Shown: one piece after another, positions 33,536-44,195 of the stretch
Layout: the number at the start of each line of letters is the position of its first letter
Position numbering within the stretch: the stretch's first letter is position 1
Source: Streptococcus mitis SK579
GTDB lineage: Bacteria > Bacillota > Bacilli > Lactobacillales > Streptococcaceae
Assembly: GCF_000257905.1 (NCBI RefSeq)
Contig: NZ_AJJL01000006.1
Coordinates: forward strand, 1 to 64,000
Direction of reading: 5' to 3'
DNA length: 64,000 nucleotides
The notes under the pieces: model-generated
What the model was told of the DNA's origin: nothing
The model's input: the letters and a program-made list of their open reading frames with translations, nothing else
Databases searched by the model: none
Program-made: the position numbers and the translations under genes

Positions 33536-34678
33536 CTATCTTACTTTTCTAGTTTGATTATAAATTAATTTTAGCTTGGTCAAAAACTGCTCGACCTGAC
33601 TCATATCATTTTCTAGGTCAAGGCTTAAACGCACAGCTGACTGGGCCTTATCCTTGTCCACTCCCATAGCAATCAAGGTACCTGCAGGTTTCCCTGCCTT
33701 GGATGAACAAGCAGAGGTCGTTGAGATGAAAATATCATAGTCTTCAAAGGCGTGAACGATAACTTCACCACGAACACCTTTGATTCCAAAAGTCAGAATA
33801 TGAGGTGCAAAGTCTTTCTCATCTGAGAAGACAAAAATGTCTGGATAGTCCAGAAGAGCTTGGCGAATCACTGCCTTCATCTGTCCTGTCTTACTAGTAA
33901 AGATGTCCAGCTTTTCCATAGACAAACGGAGAGCCTTGGCGGTCGCTGCAATCCCTGCCACATTTTCAGTTGTCGAACGATAATCACTCTCCTGACCACC
34001 ACCAGTTAAAAGAGGCGTAATCTTCTTGCCAGACTTGATATAGACAAAACCAACACCACGGACTCCGTGGAACTTGTGACCAGAGAAGGTCGCAAAATCC
34101 ACTCGTTCTGTCAGATACTTTTCAGTTGGAATCTTGGCAAGCGCCTGAACCGCATCAACGTGGAAGGAAATAGTCAGCTTGTCTGCCAAGAGTTCTGAAA
34201 TAGCTTGAATAGGTTGAATCGAGCCGATTTCATTGTTTACAGCCATGACAGAAATTAGGATTGTATCAGGTCGTATCAAAGCTCCTAGAGCCTCAACATC
34301 CACAAATCCTTTCTCATCAACTGGAGCAAAATCCACCTCAAAACCTTGAGATTTCAACCAGAGGGCTGACTCTTTGACTGCTGGATGTTCAATGGCTGAT
34401 ACAATGATATGCTTGCCAAACTTGGCTTTTTCACAGGCCACACCCTTGATGACCCAATTATCTCCTTCTGTCCCACCAGAGGTAAAAAAGATTTCATCGC
34501 TTTTCTTACCGATTAAATCTGCAATCTGTTGGCGGGAAGCATCTAAGATTCGTGTTGCCTGGTCTCCCAAGCGATGGAGACTAGATGGATTTCCTAAAAT
34601 TTTTGAAGCCACCTGCATATAGGTTTCAAGGGCTTCAGGATAGGGCTTGGTCGTCGCTGAATTATCAAAGTAAATCAT
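33536..34678 (-). CDS. cysteine desulfurase, NifS/IscS class I
   Basis: This 380-residue PLP enzyme has Lys in [15 protein letters not shown] and the catalytic Cys in the long flexible loop [16 protein letters not shown], the class I arrangement. It differs from SufS in the suf operon. Its position directly before thiI matches the NifZ-ThiI pairing of Bacillus, so it probably feeds tRNA thiolation rather than Fe-S assembly. It is divergent from the gene at 34817. Confidence 0.92.
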   Translation of the reverse strand: MIYFDNSATTKPYPEALETYMQVASKILGNPSSLHRLGDQATRILDASRQQIADLIGKKSDEIFFTSGGTEGDNWVIKGVACEKAKFGKHIIVSAIEHPAVKESALWLKSQGFEVDFAPVDEKGFVDVEALGALIRPDTILISVMAVNNEIGSIQPIQAISELLADKLTISFHVDAVQALAKIPTEKYLTERVDFATFSGHKFHGVRGVGFVYIKSGKKITPLLTGGGQESDYRSTTENVAGIAATAKALRLSMEKLDIFTSKTGQMKAVIRQALLDYPDIFVFSDEKDFAPHILTFGIKGVRGEVIVHAFEDYDIFISTTSACSSKAGKPAGTLIAMGVDKDKAQSAVRLSLDLENDMSQVEQFLTKLKLIYNQTRKVR

Positions 34679-34816
34679 GTTTTCTCACGCTTTCTAAAAT
34701 CACTCTTTCTATTGTATCATGAAACGGAGCCTGCGACAAGAATAGGCAATTCCTCTTTTTTTAAGATTTTTTTAAAGAAATGCGGTATAATAAATTTTAA
34801 TTAAAGGAGAGAATGC

Positions 34817-35248
34817 ATGTCTAATTATCGTAGAACTTCAAAACCCAAAACAGAACACATCAAAAAAGGCTTTACAGTCTTTCAAAAAACCGTTGCAACT
34901 ATCGGTAGTATCCTTGGCTTGATTACCGCTAGTATCACGATCATGAACGCCTTGGATAATAACAAAAATACTAAAAAAGAACCTACGACAAGCCAGACGA
35001 CAACAATTGTCAAAGAAATTCAAAAGGAATCCCCTCAGGAAAACACTAGTCCAAATAAGGAAAATAACACTTCTCAAGAAAAAACACAGCAAGAGGAAAC
35101 ACCAAAACCTAGCGTCAAGGAAGAGAAAAAAGAAGAGAAGAAAACAGCAGCTCAGGACTCTACTACACCTGCCACGAGTAAAACCGCCGATGAAAATGAA
35201 AAACAATCCAATACTCCAACTTCAGAAAATAAAAGCAATCCTCAGTAA
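34817..35248 (+). CDS. membrane-anchored low-complexity protein (DUF6556-like)
   Basis: The 143-residue protein has a basic N-terminus (SNYRRTSKPKTEHIKKG), one membrane segment at about 25-47 (TVATIGSILGLITASITIM), then a disordered Lys/Glu/Thr/Ser-rich tail. There is no sortase motif or Cys lipobox. The tail should lie outside the cell. An AAAGGAG SD site and a TATAAT box at 34784 mark it as expressed. Similar short proteins occur in streptococci; the family name is from memory and no function is known. Confidence 0.7.
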   Translation: MSNYRRTSKPKTEHIKKGFTVFQKTVATIGSILGLITASITIMNALDNNKNTKKEPTTSQTTTIVKEIQKESPQENTSPNKENNTSQEKTQQEETPKPSVKEEKKEEKKTAAQDSTTPATSKTADENEKQSNTPTSENKSNPQ

Positions 35249-35288
35249 GCACTTGATTTAAGAAAAAATTAACTCAAAAATAAAACTA

Positions 35289-35342
35289 CACAGTCTCTCT
35301 TTGCCTTGACCACAATCAAGCCAAAGAGAGACTGTGTTTTTG
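35289..35342 (+). terminator. strong terminator after the anchored-protein gene
   Basis: ACACAGTCTCTCTTTG and CAAAGAGAGACTGTGT form a 16-bp perfect stem with an inner CTTGA/TCAAG pair, followed by TTTTTG. Confidence 0.9.
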
Positions 35343-35375
35343 TATAATTGATGTTTTAGAGGGTAGATTCTTGAC

Positions 35376-35406
35376 CAATTTTATGAGATTCATACTCATA
35401 AAATTG
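35376..35406. repeat. perfect 12-bp inverted repeat
   Basis: CAATTTTATGAG, a 7-base loop and CTCATAAAATTG lie in an intergenic region with no adjacent T run. It is not an ordinary terminator and may be a mobile-element end or a protein site. It abuts the 42-residue relic ORF. Confidence 0.5.
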
Positions 35407-35410
35407 AAAC

Positions 35411-35539
35411 CTAGCTATGTTGTGATAACTTATTTGTCTCTAACATAAACTTTGCACGCGCCAACAATACTCTCTCATCTGCCCCAAAGGAGCTCAAGAT
35501 CCATTTTTCATTTACCTTATATTCGAAATCCTTCTTCAT
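35411..35539 (-). pseudogene. 42-codon coding relic of unknown origin
   Basis: The frame reads MKKDFEYKVNEKWILSSFG, then ADERVLLARAKFMLETNKL, and stops at TAG. It looks like real coding sequence without promoter or SD site, probably the end of a lost gene or transposase. I do not recognise it. The surrounding 35249-35816 gap otherwise holds terminators, an inverted repeat and a RUP-like repeat. Confidence 0.3.
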
Positions 35540-35632
35540 GCAGAAGTTAGTAAGCCTTTTACATCTAACATAAATAGTCTATCTCAACCACTTCATAGAT
35601 ATTAATTTCTATTTTGTTGTTTTTTAATTATA

Positions 35633-35735
35633 ATAGATTAACATAAGATATTAACAAATCGATTAGGAAACTCTAATTAATTTCTAAAAATGTTTAGTAT
35701 CTACGGTGTACTAATCTAGATTCAATCTATTACAT
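35633..35735 (+). repeat. RUP-like intergenic repeat, copy B
   Basis: Starts near TAGATTAACATAAGATATTAAC and ends AATCTAGATTCA. It matches copy A along its length except for the BOX-derived insert and a few indels, and copy C in inverted orientation. Confidence 0.55.
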
Positions 35736-35751
35736 AAACTAGGACAGAAGA

Positions 35752-35790
35752 AAACGAGCATATCCAACTGATACAATGCTCGTTTTTTTG
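35752..35790 (-). terminator. terminator of the GDPD gene
   Basis: AAAACGAGCAT and ATGCTCGTTTT enclose a 16-base loop. It lies just past the GDPD stop and has T or A runs on both sides, so it may work in both directions. Confidence 0.75.
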
Positions 35791-35816
35791 CTATTTTAGA
35801 GGTGGTTTTTTGCTTA

Positions 35817-37580
35817 CTAAAAATTAAAGAATTCCATGGCCTGTTTGAAAAGCAATTCAGTATACTCTGGGTCTTCTTGGGCAATGGTAACCTGGTCTTG
35901 AATCAGTTCCAAGTCATCCGTTATCATGCCATCTGCTCCCAAATGAACTGATTTATCAAAGGACTCTGAACTATTGATGGTCCAAACGTACAATTTCTGA
36001 TCGGTATTCCAAAGCTTGTTTACAAAATTTTCATCTAAAGTTGAATACTCCATGGTGTAACCTGTAGCCTTGGTTCTTGGAAAGATACTATTATAAGGTA
36101 GGATGAAAAAGACTGGAATTTGAGTATCGTAGGCTAAAACCTGGTCAATCACATGATAATCCAAGGATTGCATTTGGTGACCATTCTGCTTAAGAACCGT
36201 TCCATATTTTTCCATAAACCGTTTCATCATATCTGGGCTATCTTTTCGACTGGTTTTAATCTCAATAAGGAGTTTTTGATGCAATTCATTGGCTTTATTG
36301 AGATAGTCATCAAAACTGGACACCTTGCTATGATAACCATTTTCTGAAATATCAAGTTTGGTTAATTCTTTCAAAGTTAGATCCTGTGGATTAGCATTAA
36401 CTCCTGTCAGATTCTTAATATTGGCATCATGCATCATGACAAACTGACCATCTTTTGTTTCCTGAACATCTGTCTCAACGAAATCTGGAGATAACTGAGC
36501 GGTTTTTTCTAGTGATTGGACGGTATTTTGCACACCATTCTTATTAGATACTCCCCTGTGAGAAATGATTAAAGGTTTATTGGCGACTGGAGCTTCTAAA
36601 TAAACATAACCATCAAGAGCGAAAAAGATACAAGCACAGCCCATCACTCCCCATCTCATCCAGTGGTCTTTCTTTCTCCTTGGTGTAATTTCTAGTTCTT
36701 CTCCCGTTAAGAAGGAAACAAACTTAATAAGAAAGTAAGTCAAGGCTATATAATGAAAATTCTTAATCAAGACAAAGTTGATAATTCCCAGAACAAGAGA
36801 TTCCTTATGGGTCAGACCATCCATCAGTGCCTGACTTGCTAGTATCGGAATCAATAAAAGAATGAAAAATAGGTAGGTTTTGACGACAATCCAAAGCAAG
36901 TTCCAAGTATAAAACCAGGAGTGCTTTCTTGTCTTCTCTAGACTGTATCTGACAGCTTCTTTGACTGTTTTCTTTTCAAATAAAAGCTGAGATAGGGCAA
37001 ACATGAAACGCACTGAAATGTAAAATAGAAGTAAGGCCAGAATAGTAACCACTATACCTACTAGCCAATACTTGTCTTCCACATAATCAACGATAAAGTC
37101 CGGAATAACAATTTTATTTAAGTAGTAAATCTTTAAAATCTTTCGAATCACTGGAAAGAGCATCATGATATAAAAGAAGATAAAGGTTATCTTGGCAAGC
37201 GTAACTTGCTTCATAAACAAGAAACTTTGTCGAAAGACCTTGCGACTATACTCCAGCAAGGTCCTCTTTTCATGACATAATAAATGCCGAGCACCAATAA
37301 AGAGGAGCCCTATTTGAAAATAGGCGACCAATAAATTAACAATTACCAGAACAAATAAAGCAAGACTAACAAAGGGTGAGCCCGTTATAATAGCAAAAAT
37401 ATTATTGTAGGACAGAAAGAGATAACCTGTCTGTCGGAGCAAAAGTCCAGCAATCCAAGAATTAAGAGGTAACCAGACAAACTCAATCATCATGAAAGCC
37501 AAGAAAAATAGAAAAAGTATTTTATCTAGATTAAAGTATATCTGCTTAAAACCTAGATTTTTAGGTTTTTCAGGTTTCAT
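35817..37580 (-). CDS. membrane-anchored glycerophosphodiester phosphodiesterase
   Basis: The 587-residue protein has about seven to eight membrane helices in residues 1-320. A GDPD TIM-barrel follows, with ISHRGVSN (catalytic His), FVETDVQETKDGQFVMMHD (metal ligands) and HLGADGMITDD. The catalytic part likely faces outside and hydrolyses glycerophosphodiesters, perhaps lipoteichoic-acid-derived (inference). I prefer the ATG at 37580 with an AGGAG SD site over the GTG two codons earlier. It follows the exonuclease gene by 8 bases. Confidence 0.88.
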   Translation of the reverse strand: MKPEKPKNLGFKQIYFNLDKILFLFFLAFMMIEFVWLPLNSWIAGLLLRQTGYLFLSYNNIFAIITGSPFVSLALFVLVIVNLLVAYFQIGLLFIGARHLLCHEKRTLLEYSRKVFRQSFLFMKQVTLAKITFIFFYIMMLFPVIRKILKIYYLNKIVIPDFIVDYVEDKYWLVGIVVTILALLLFYISVRFMFALSQLLFEKKTVKEAVRYSLEKTRKHSWFYTWNLLWIVVKTYLFFILLLIPILASQALMDGLTHKESLVLGIINFVLIKNFHYIALTYFLIKFVSFLTGEELEITPRRKKDHWMRWGVMGCACIFFALDGYVYLEAPVANKPLIISHRGVSNKNGVQNTVQSLEKTAQLSPDFVETDVQETKDGQFVMMHDANIKNLTGVNANPQDLTLKELTKLDISENGYHSKVSSFDDYLNKANELHQKLLIEIKTSRKDSPDMMKRFMEKYGTVLKQNGHQMQSLDYHVIDQVLAYDTQIPVFFILPYNSIFPRTKATGYTMEYSTLDENFVNKLWNTDQKLYVWTINSSESFDKSVHLGADGMITDDLELIQDQVTIAQEDPEYTELLFKQAMEFFNF

Positions 37581-37588
37581 AGGCACTC

Positions 37589-38179
37589 CTAGTCAAATAA
37601 TTGAGACAAGTCCAAACCCCCAAAAGGATTGTTCGAGAGGCTACTTTCTGCCCCTAACAATTTTCTAGCTTGATCCGAATCTAGAAAGGACTCGTAAACA
37701 CGCGCTGTCATACGAGCATCCTCCAAGCTATTATGAGATTGACCTTGAAATCCAAGAAACGAGGCAACGGTTTGCAATTTGAGATTGGCAATACCATGTA
37801 AATCCGAACTCCGACGTTCAAAAGCTTCATCATACAAATCCACCTTATACTGCTGGCTATAATCTAAACCATGATCTGCTAGAATAGGCAAATCACTTTT
37901 AGCAGCATTGTAACCTACCATAGGTAAAGAACCCACAAACTCTTGGAAATCTTTTATAACTTTCTCCACTGGTGGAGCATCTTTTAAGGTCTTAGCTGTA
38001 ATTCCAGTCAAACCATTGATAAAACTTTTTAAGGGAACACTGGTATGAACATAGGAATCATAGGCATCGATTTCCTGACCATCTCTAAACCGCACTGCCG
38101 ATACTTGAATCAGGTGTGTTTGTCCTTCGTGCTGATTAAATTCTAAATCGAAAGCAATGTACTCTTCTAATCGTTCCAT
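37589..38179 (-). CDS. DnaQ-like 3'-5' exonuclease
   Basis: The 196-residue DEDDh exonuclease has motif I IAFDLEFNQ (DxE), motif II around GYNAAKSDLPIL and motif III SHNSLEDARMTARV (His and Asp). It lacks fusion to a polymerase or BRCT domain. It may act as a proofreading-type or RNA-trimming nuclease; the substrate is not clear. It lies 107 bases after rocS and is coupled to the GDPD gene. Confidence 0.87.
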   Translation of the reverse strand: MERLEEYIAFDLEFNQHEGQTHLIQVSAVRFRDGQEIDAYDSYVHTSVPLKSFINGLTGITAKTLKDAPPVEKVIKDFQEFVGSLPMVGYNAAKSDLPILADHGLDYSQQYKVDLYDEAFERRSSDLHGIANLKLQTVASFLGFQGQSHNSLEDARMTARVYESFLDSDQARKLLGAESSLSNNPFGGLDLSQLFD

Positions 38180-38286
38180 TCTATACCTCTCTTCTACTAT
38201 CTCTCTTCTTATTCTATTTGAGCAACTATACTATTTAGAAACAAAAGAAGCCATCAGGTTAGCGTTTAACCTAAACAGCTCCTTGA

Positions 38287-38778
38287 TTATCCTCCAAATA
38301 AACGAGCAAAAAAGCCTTTCTTAGTGGATTGGACTTCTTCTTTTGCTTGGTCCAGCTCTAGCTTGAGATTTTCTTGATCCTTCATGGCTTGAAGAGTCAA
38401 TTGTTGCTGCTGATCTAGTTGTTTGTCTTTCTCAGCAATCTGACGGTCTTTGATGCGCATCTGCTCATCTTTTTCTGATAGCTGACGATCCTTGGCTTTT
38501 AATTGTTCATAAAGACGGAGAATTTCTGCATTCTTCTCATCAACTAGAATCTCCATCAGTTCACGTTGCTTGACATCTTCACTGACAGGCTCATCTTCAA
38601 AAATCGTTTTTTTATAGATTTCTTCTAGCTTAATCAAGCCGCTTCTAGTAACTACTGTTACCCCTTTGTCATTTTTATCTGTGTCTTCTTCTGGTAATTC
38701 TTTGACACGGTTATTGATTGCTTGGCGAGATAATCCTAAGACCTCTGCAATCTCACTGACGGTCATTTCAATACTCAT
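38287..38778 (-). CDS. rocS: chromosome segregation regulator RocS
   Basis: The 163-residue protein has three visible parts. An N-terminal helix-turn-helix (EMTVSEIAEVLGLSRQAINN) is followed by a coiled coil of heptad-like KDRQLSEKDEQ repeats (about 90-150). The C-terminal amphipathic tip KKGFFARLFGG binds membrane. This is the layout of pneumococcal RocS, which links the nucleoid to the membrane and to the capsule/division machinery. The neighbours mtnN and macP match the pneumococcal order. Confidence 0.88.
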   Translation of the reverse strand: MSIEMTVSEIAEVLGLSRQAINNRVKELPEEDTDKNDKGVTVVTRSGLIKLEEIYKKTIFEDEPVSEDVKQRELMEILVDEKNAEILRLYEQLKAKDRQLSEKDEQMRIKDRQIAEKDKQLDQQQQLTLQAMKDQENLKLELDQAKEEVQSTKKGFFARLFGG

Positions 38779-38817
38779 AATATCCTCTGAAACGTTTTCT
38801 AGCTTTTCTTTACTTAA

Positions 38818-38846
38818 ATCTTATCATAAGCTAGAAAAACTGTCAA
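38818..38846 (-). promoter_or_regulatory. promoter of rocS
   Basis: TTGACA (38841-38846), a 17-bp spacer and TAAGAT (38818-38823) make a near-consensus sigma-A promoter about 40 bases before the rocS start. rocS is therefore expressed separately from mtnN. Confidence 0.75.
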
Positions 38847-38854
38847 ATTTTCGC

Positions 38855-39547
38855 TTAATCTAAAGCCTTCAAAAAGGCTAATAAGACTTGGGCAGAGCGA
38901 CGTCCAGCTTCGATAATAAACTCATCAAAAGAGATGTTTGCTTCATGGTTGGCATTATCACTCATAGCTCGGATGACTAAGACTGGAAGATTAAGGGCAT
39001 GCGCTGCCTGAGCAATAGCTGCCCCCTCCATCTCAACAGCCAAAACATCTGGGAAATGGGACTTAATCGCTTCTATCTTATCATTTCCTGCAACAAAACT
39101 ATCTCCTGTAGCAATCAATCCAAGATGCCATTTTTGGTCCAATCGAGATAAACTTTCTTGAATTTTAGCAACAAAAGTTTTATCTGATTCGAAATAAAGC
39201 GGTTGTTGCGCCATTTGTCCATAAGCATATCCAAAAGCTGTAACATCCACGTCATGATAGGCTAATTTGTCAGCAATCACAACATCTCCAACAGAAATAC
39301 CCTCTGCTACTGCCCCAGCAGATCCTGTGTTAATCAAAGCATCCACTTGGAAATGATCAGCCAAAATCGCCACACTCATAGCAGACATGACTTTACCAAT
39401 TCCACTCTCTACGAGAACGACTTCATGCGAAGCAATGGTTCCTGTATGATAGGTATTCCCCAAAACAATTTGCTCTTGGGTATTGTCTAAATGCTGGACC
39501 AGATAAGCCAGTTCTTCTGGCATAGCAGCTATAATTCCTATTTTCAT
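38855..39547 (-). CDS. mtnN: 5'-methylthioadenosine/S-adenosylhomocysteine nucleosidase
   Basis: The 230-residue enzyme has INTGSAGAV, the catalytic-base region VLAVEMEGAAIAQ (Glu) and IRAMSDNANHEANISFDEF (Asp). It cleaves MTA and SAH, and feeds autoinducer-2 and methionine salvage. It follows macP by 16 bases and is part of the glmU-nudix-macP-mtnN run. Confidence 0.95.
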   Translation of the reverse strand: MKIGIIAAMPEELAYLVQHLDNTQEQIVLGNTYHTGTIASHEVVLVESGIGKVMSAMSVAILADHFQVDALINTGSAGAVAEGISVGDVVIADKLAYHDVDVTAFGYAYGQMAQQPLYFESDKTFVAKIQESLSRLDQKWHLGLIATGDSFVAGNDKIEAIKSHFPDVLAVEMEGAAIAQAAHALNLPVLVIRAMSDNANHEANISFDEFIIEAGRRSAQVLLAFLKALD

Positions 39548-39563
39548 TTCAATTCCTTTTCTA

Positions 39564-39875
39564 TTACAAAAGTTTCATTGCTAAGACAAGCAAAATCAAG
39601 AGAAAGATGACTGCAAATAAGATTTTATTCAATTTAGAATTGAAGATATTTCTCTTGGTATTTTCAATGCGACGGCTTTTATGAATAGACGGTTCGACCT
39701 GAATCTTCAAGGTTTCCTGGCTAAAACCATGCCCCTTAGGATTGGCATAACCAAAACGGGAAGAAGAGGTTGGTAAAATCTTAGTCTCCTCATCATCAAG
39801 TAAAGGAGGACCTGAAATTTTTTCGCCTCTATTAGCTCTTTCAATCATTTCATCCGTTAATAAAGGTTTACCCAT
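39564..39875 (-). CDS. macP: PBP2a cofactor MacP
   Basis: The 103-residue protein has an N-terminal cytoplasmic segment [17 protein letters not shown], a Thr at position 31 in DDEETKILP, a basic linker and one C-terminal membrane helix (about 84-102). In pneumococcus MacP activates the bifunctional PBP2a and is phosphorylated by StkP at the equivalent Thr (Thr32). Length, topology and gene order agree. Phosphorylation here is inferred. Confidence 0.87.
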   Translation of the reverse strand: MGKPLLTDEMIERANRGEKISGPPLLDDEETKILPTSSSRFGYANPKGHGFSQETLKIQVEPSIHKSRRIENTKRNIFNSKLNKILFAVIFLLILLVLAMKLL

Positions 39876-39886
39876 ACTGACCTCCT

Positions 39887-40432
39887 CTATTTTTTATGCA
39901 ATTCCCAATACTGAACAGCCATAATTGTCTTGGCATCACAGATATGACCTAGTTGGATCAATTCCTTGGCTTCTTCTAGACTCACTTCAAGAACTTCCAA
40001 GGTTTCATCCTCATCCTGCGGACGCGGATTTTCCACCTTTTTCAAATCGCTTGCTAGGTATAGTTTTAACTTTTCATTACAAAAGCCAATGGCTGAATAA
40101 AAATCGTACAAGAGTTCTAATTTCCCTGTATAGGCTGTTTCTTCTTCTAATTCACGCAGGGCTGCTGCGACAGGGTCTGTGTTTTCTCCTACTTCCAGTT
40201 TTCCAGCTGGAATTTCGTAAGAGACTGTCTCAATGGCCTTGCGGTACTGCTTCACCAAGATGAGTTTTTGCTCATCCGTTACTGCTAAAACACAGACAGC
40301 TCCATTGTGGAAAATTAAATCTCGTTGGGCAGTTCCTTTACCTTCTGGTAATTCAACCTGATCTTGTACCAGTTTAAATATTGGTCCTTGATAGATTTCT
40401 TTACGGCTTAGTGTTTTTTCTTCAAATTCCAT
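39887..40432 (-). CDS. Nudix hydrolase, probable ADP-ribose pyrophosphatase
   Basis: The 181-residue protein has a Nudix box [20 protein letters not shown] continuing EETAYTG, with the REx2EE core. The upstream strand pattern of NudF-type enzymes ([18 protein letters not shown]) is present. It likely hydrolyses ADP-ribose. It lies between glmU and macP with 9- and 11-base gaps, so it is in the same operon. Confidence 0.9.
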   Translation of the reverse strand: MEFEEKTLSRKEIYQGPIFKLVQDQVELPEGKGTAQRDLIFHNGAVCVLAVTDEQKLILVKQYRKAIETVSYEIPAGKLEVGENTDPVAAALRELEEETAYTGKLELLYDFYSAIGFCNEKLKLYLASDLKKVENPRPQDEDETLEVLEVSLEEAKELIQLGHICDAKTIMAVQYWELHKK

Positions 40433-40441
40433 GATAGGCTC

Positions 40442-41836
<1,395 letters not shown>

Positions 41837-41938
41837 CTAGAAATTCCCTTTTATTATACCATATTTCAAATCATTCCGCGCCCTTGAATGAAAAAATGCT
41901 CTAAAGTCCTTTCTTAACCCATTTTTTGAGTATTATTT

Positions 41939-41967
41939 TTGATTTTTTTTCATTTTTAAGGTAAAAT
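41939..41967 (+). promoter_or_regulatory. promoter of the GH25 gene (leaderless arrangement)
   Basis: TTGATT (41939-41944), a 17-bp spacer and TAAAAT (41962-41967) form a good promoter. The gene's ATG starts only 9 bases after the -10 box, so the transcript would begin within a few bases of the start codon. No close SD site is present. Confidence 0.6.
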
Positions 41968-41975
41968 GATGAAAT

Positions 41976-42776
41976 ATGAGAAAGAAATTTAATCCGCTTA
42001 TTTTATTTGGTTTTTTTGGGATTATGATTTTCATTTTAATCCTGAATCGCCCTCGTTTTGAGGACCATCCTGTAAAAACAAAGTCAAATATTGCGCAAGT
42101 AGAGACACAAGCGCTACATAATATAGATAAACCAATAATTGATGTTTCTGGTTGGCAACGCCCTGAAGAAATTAATTACGATACTCTTTCCCAAAACATA
42201 TCTGGAGCTATCGTTCGCGTCCATAGTGGTGCTCAAACGTCCAAAGAAAACGATGCTGCCTTTGTTAATGGGGTAGATAAGGCCTTTAAAACTCATATTA
42301 CTGAGTTTCAAAAACGAAATGTCCCAATTGGTGTCTATGCTTATTTAGCTGGAAAAAATGTCCAAGAAATGGAAAAAGCCGCTGAAGTATTCTATAACGC
42401 CTCTTCACCATACAGCCCTAGTTACTATTGGCTAGATGTGGAAGAAAAAACCATGTCTAATATGAACGAAGGTGTTGAAGCCTTTCGAGCAAAGCTAGAA
42501 TCACTTGGTGCTAAAAATATCGGAATCTACATTGGTGTCTATTTCATGAAAGAACACAGTATTGATACAGGCAAGTTTACGTCTGTTTGGATTCCCTCCT
42601 ATGGATCAAATACTGGATTTTTCGAAACCAAACCTAATACGGACTTAGATTACGATATCCACCAGTACACTTCTAAAGGAAAAATTGCCGGCTTTGACAA
42701 CGATTTGGATATCAACGTCATCTCTTCCTTAAAAAACAAAGAAGAAACCTTTAGAAAACTCTTTTTAAAACCTTAA
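41976..42776 (+). CDS. membrane-anchored glycoside hydrolase family 25 protein
   Basis: The 266-residue protein has an N-terminal signal-anchor (PLILFGFFGIMIFILIL, 7-23) and then a GH25 lysozyme-type barrel with KPIIDVSGWQRPEEI at its start and YYWLDVEEKTM with the Asp/Glu pair. GH25 enzymes cut muramyl bonds of peptidoglycan. A C-terminal cell-wall-binding domain is absent, so the enzyme acts near the membrane. The start appears leaderless. A popT-type gene follows after 94 bases. Confidence 0.85.
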   Translation: MRKKFNPLILFGFFGIMIFILILNRPRFEDHPVKTKSNIAQVETQALHNIDKPIIDVSGWQRPEEINYDTLSQNISGAIVRVHSGAQTSKENDAAFVNGVDKAFKTHITEFQKRNVPIGVYAYLAGKNVQEMEKAAEVFYNASSPYSPSYYWLDVEEKTMSNMNEGVEAFRAKLESLGAKNIGIYIGVYFMKEHSIDTGKFTSVWIPSYGSNTGFFETKPNTDLDYDIHQYTSKGKIAGFDNDLDINVISSLKNKEETFRKLFLKP

Positions 42777-42870
42777 AAGCATTTGTGTAGCATTTGCTTT
42801 TTCTTTTTGTGTTTGATTGTGATACAATATAGTAAGGATTTTTTGAAATAGAAATAGTTGGAGGAAGTAT

Positions 42871-43713
42871 ATGTTCTCATGGTTAGCACGTGTTATTAAA
42901 GGAATTGTGATTGCTCTTGGATTTATCTTACCGGGAATTTCGGGAGGGGTTCTAGCAGCAATCTTAGGAATTTATGAACGGATGATTGGCTTTCTGGCCC
43001 ATCCCTTTAAAGACTTTAAAGAAAATGTTTTGTACTTTATTCCAGTTGCTATCGGTATGCTTCTGGGAATCGGCTTATTTTCCTACCCGATTGAATACCT
43101 GCTTGAAAATTATCAGGTCTTTGTCTTATGGAGCTTTGCGGGTGCCATCATTGGTACTGTTCCTAGTCTCCTCAAGGAATCAACTCGAGAATCAGACAGA
43201 GACAAGATTGATTTAGCTTGGTTCTGGGCAACCTTTATCATTTCCGGATTAGGACTCTATGCCTTAAATTTTGTCGTTGGAACTTTGAGCGCCAGCTTTC
43301 TTAATTTGGTCCTAGCAGGTGCACTGCTGGCTCTTGGCGTATTGGTTCCGGGCCTCAGTCCATCAAATCTACTTTTGATTTTGGGACTCTATGCTCCTAT
43401 GTTGACTGGTTTTAAAACCTTTGACCTCTTGGGAACTTTCTTCCCGATTGGAATCGGTGCAGGTGCAACTCTCATCGTTTTTTCAAAATTGATGGATTAT
43501 GCCTTAAACAACTACCACTCACGTGTCTATCATTTCATCATCGGTATCATCCTATCAAGTACCCTTTTGATCTTGATTCCAAATGCAGGAAACGCAGAAA
43601 GTATCCAGTACACAGGTCTTTCACTTGTCGGTTATGTCATCATCGCCTTCTTCTTTGCACTGGGAATCTGGCTTGGTATTTGGATGAGCCAATTGGAGGA
43701 TAAGTATAAATAA
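42871..43713 (+). CDS. popT: DUF368 undecaprenyl-phosphate transporter PopT
   Basis: The 280-residue protein has about eight membrane helices. The DUF368 signature repeats GFILPGISGGVLAAILGIYERM (23-44) and GVLVPGLSPSNLLLILGLY, two related half-sites. DUF368 members were shown to recycle undecaprenyl phosphate across the membrane, which fits the cell wall neighbours. A GGAGG SD site lies 6 bases upstream. Its end overlaps the next start by one base (ATAATGG), so they are coupled. The symbol follows the family and is not species-proven. Confidence 0.85.
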   Translation: MFSWLARVIKGIVIALGFILPGISGGVLAAILGIYERMIGFLAHPFKDFKENVLYFIPVAIGMLLGIGLFSYPIEYLLENYQVFVLWSFAGAIIGTVPSLLKESTRESDRDKIDLAWFWATFIISGLGLYALNFVVGTLSASFLNLVLAGALLALGVLVPGLSPSNLLLILGLYAPMLTGFKTFDLLGTFFPIGIGAGATLIVFSKLMDYALNNYHSRVYHFIIGIILSSTLLILIPNAGNAESIQYTGLSLVGYVIIAFFFALGIWLGIWMSQLEDKYK

Positions 43714-44195
43714 TGGCAAAAAAAGTTAAAATCAAAAAAACATTGGTTGAACAAATCCTGTCTAAAGCAGGTATCCCACATCAGGGGATTCAAATCAATG
43801 CCCTGGAAGGAGAGCTTCCTCAAGATTATGAACGAGATCAGATTTTCAAAACCTTGGCTCTTTTGGGAGATAAAACAGGACCAGTTATCGGAATTGTCCC
43901 TATCACTCAACACTTGTCTGAAAAGAAATTAGCCAAAATTTCTGGCAATAAAAAAGTGAGCATGATTCCCCAAAAGGACTTGGAAAAAACAACAGGTTAT
44001 ATTCATGGAGCTAATAATCCTGTTGGCATTCGTCAAAAACATAATTACCCCATTTTTATCGATAAGATTGCTCTAGACTTGGATCAAATGATTGTCTCTG
44101 CAGGCGAAGTTGGTCACAGCATTATCGTCGCGCCACAAGACCTGGCTAGCTTTGTAAAGGCTGACTTTGCAGATATCTTGGAGGACAGTAAGTAA
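43713..44195 (+). CDS. YbaK/EbsC Cys-tRNA(Pro) deacylase
   Basis: The 160-residue editing-domain protein has DYERDQIFKTLALLGDKTGPV, a conserved Lys region (KKVSMIPQKDLEKTTGYIHGA) and GIRQKHNYPIFID. YbaK hydrolyses Cys-tRNA(Pro) misformed by ProRS. It overlaps its upstream neighbour by one base and its downstream neighbour by one, so the three genes form one operon. Confidence 0.9.
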   Translation: MAKKVKIKKTLVEQILSKAGIPHQGIQINALEGELPQDYERDQIFKTLALLGDKTGPVIGIVPITQHLSEKKLAKISGNKKVSMIPQKDLEKTTGYIHGANNPVGIRQKHNYPIFIDKIALDLDQMIVSAGEVGHSIIVAPQDLASFVKADFADILEDSK

